NCBI RefSeq assembly: GCF_019649055.1
Contig: NW_026570254.1
Span: 620,001 to 684,000 of the forward strand
DNA: 64,000 nucleotides
Source: Paramacrobiotus metropolitanus
Lineage: Eukaryota; Tardigrada; Eutardigrada; Parachela; Macrobiotidae
Direction of reading: 5' to 3'
Within the stretch, counting starts at the first letter, position 1, and every line of letters begins with the position of its first letter. Positions 62,512-64,000 of the stretch are shown here, in pieces. The translations under genes and the position numbers were made by a program. Under the pieces are notes generated by a model. It was not told the DNA's origin, searched no databases, and saw nothing but the letters and a program-made list of their open reading frames with translations.

Positions 62512-64000
62512 GAAACGTATTCGGGACTTGTGCCATTTTTTCTGGAACAATTGCAGCTTGTTGGTAAGCGAGCGCATATTACAACTTTGTTTTGCTGTCC
62601 AAATAATCATCCGAGGTGGATCTTAATTTCTAGAGTACAGCCTCGAAGCTGAGTCTGAGGAAGTGGCCAGATTCAACGACTTCAGTCGTCAGCTCACCGT
62701 AAGCAAGATAAAGCATGAACAGTTTTTTGCATAGATATCACGAAATTTACGTGAATATAGACCGGAGTCAGGTTTTAAGCTTTATACGTTTGTAGCCTTT
62801 ACCTCACGTGGCTGCGGACGCTCGTGAAAGATTGGAGCAGGAAGTCCTGCAGACACTGGGTTTGTCGGACAAGAATCAGTGGGATACGCGATATGTGCGG
62901 ACCAAGACAAAGTGGTTGTACGTATCGGCACTGCACGACAGCATCGTGTGCAAGCATTTTTAAAATTGTATGTTGCAGCTTCAAACTTCAAAAGTTCAAC
63001 TTATTACGAGAAGAACCGGAAGGATTTGCTGAGTTAATTGACGTGTTGGACCTCGCTGAAGGTGCTGCTACGTCCGCCATAATTGATAAAATTATGGAAA
63101 TAGCAGGTAAATTCGCTGCAGTTCTCTGTAATTTACGCAATATTAGAGGAGTGGAGGGTTGACTGGAAATCGGTATAGTAGACAGACAGTATATTGTTGG
63201 ATTGTTTTGCGAATATTTGTTGACAAATGTTTTTGGTCTTCGTTTATTACCATGATGTAGATGTCAAAATGTACATCCAAAACCCTTTAAGAAATGCAAA
63301 ATATTTTTGTTCAGCGCTGGTTTATTATGAAATGCCCTGACAATTCAGTTCCTTCCGACTGCGCCTTTGCCAGGAGTGTTCCTTGGTATATGCCTCTTTT
63401 GGTGTTCCGTTTCTTTTGGGATTATTGACTGAAACATAATTTTTTAGTTTCTCTGAATGACTGAGTAGGAAGTCTGCGTTTATATACCGCTTAGATCAGC
63501 TGTGGAATGGAAGCTGCAGTCGGGAACTGGAAGTCCCTTGGCTGTTTTTGACAATAACTTCTACTGTTACCACTTACCAGCATTCTCTCCGTTAGAGTCA
63601 GAAAGATGTGTGTAATACGAGGGACTGGCTGCAGGTTGAGCAGCTGCTTTTAGAAAACACCCTTCATGTTGCAGGGAAATATGATTTGGATGTTTATCGG
63701 ATCGTGGAAACCATGCTGACTGCTTGCTCTCACGCTCCCGCTTCTCTGTCCAGAGTGCTAGCGGAATTTTGTGAGAATGTTGACTTCGACGTGAATACTT
63801 TAATGGCTATGCTCGGCAACACTTTTAAAGTGGCCGTTCAGGTATGTTTGTGATCTTAACAAGGATTTCATTGGAGTTCATTTAAGAAATGAACAAGCGG
63901 CTTTTTCCTAGAAAATTGTTAAAGAGCCTCATCGGGTCCGCGCTTTATGCGAAGTGGCATGCCATCTTGTGGAACAAAAATTAGCAACGTGGGAAGATAT
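62512..64000 (+). CDS. THOC2: THO complex subunit 2 (THOC2), 5' part, partial
   Basis: Six exons are visible and join in phase: 62512-62563, 62634-62698, 62796-62917, 62979-63106, 63675-63841 and 63912 onward, running off the window. The decisive match is the join of exons 3 and 4, KTKWFFKLQKFNLLREEPEG, almost the animal THOC2 signature, followed by the N-terminal helical repeat (YDLDVYRIVE, then FCENVDFDVNTLMAMLGNTF). THOC2 is the scaffold of the THO/TREX complex that couples transcription to mRNA export in the nucleus. The first visible exon corresponds to roughly residue 80-100 of the human protein; the start codon was not located and probably lies upstream in a short exon. Intron 4 (568 bp) is longer than the others. 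Confidence 0.88.

Overview
The window is eukaryotic: genes are split by many short introns (mostly 50-150 bp, GT..AG) and all recognisable products are animal proteins. A NOAH/NompA-type PAN+ZP apical-matrix protein, a cyclin D with an N-terminal LxCxE motif, TMEM131 and IFRD point to an ecdysozoan. The compact introns would suit a tardigrade-like genome, but that is inference. No rRNA, tRNA, CRISPR or bacterial-style operon was found by eye. Exon joins below were worked out by hand from splice signals and reading phase. Where every exon fits in phase (cyclin D, CHHC protein, NOAH/NompA, Gly-rich protein, PB1 protein, IFRD), the models are solid.

Layout. 1-0.9 kb: 3' end of a PHD-finger gene (+). 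1.8-8.8 kb: cyclin D (-), whose long introns hold two foldback repeats, a MITE-like element with 37-bp perfect inverted repeats, and some coding-looking exons of unknown status. 10.3-12.2 kb: a CHHC zinc-finger protein (-). 12.87-15.08 kb: two copies of one retroelement family side by side, a 0.3-kb head-plus-tail derivative with a clean 13-bp target-site duplication and a longer, frameshifted reverse-transcriptase copy. 16.1-20.9 kb: an 11-exon NOAH/NompA-like gene (-). 20.9-27.3 kb: a gene-poor stretch with a few weak exon candidates. 27.3-29.6 kb: a secreted Gly/Tyr-rich protein (+). 29.9-31.2 kb: a multi-exon gene (-) with faint resemblance to the N-terminal half of diacylglycerol lipase. 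32.5-45.3 kb: TMEM131 (+). 46.6-51.6 kb: WDR3/Utp12 (+). 52.5-55.7 kb: a PB1-domain protein (-). 57.4-61.0 kb: IFRD1/2 (-). 62.5 kb to the end: the 5' part of THOC2 (+).

The genes do not form one pathway. They are housekeeping functions (ribosome biogenesis by WDR3, mRNA export by THOC2, collagen secretion by TMEM131, G1 control by cyclin D, chromatin reading by the PHD protein, transcription co-regulation by IFRD) mixed with cuticle or matrix genes. The most novel material is the paired retroelement with conserved hairpin ends, the foldback-loaded cyclin D introns, the CHHC finger protein, the PB1 protein with a possible Atg8-binding motif and the apparently truncated lipase-like gene.
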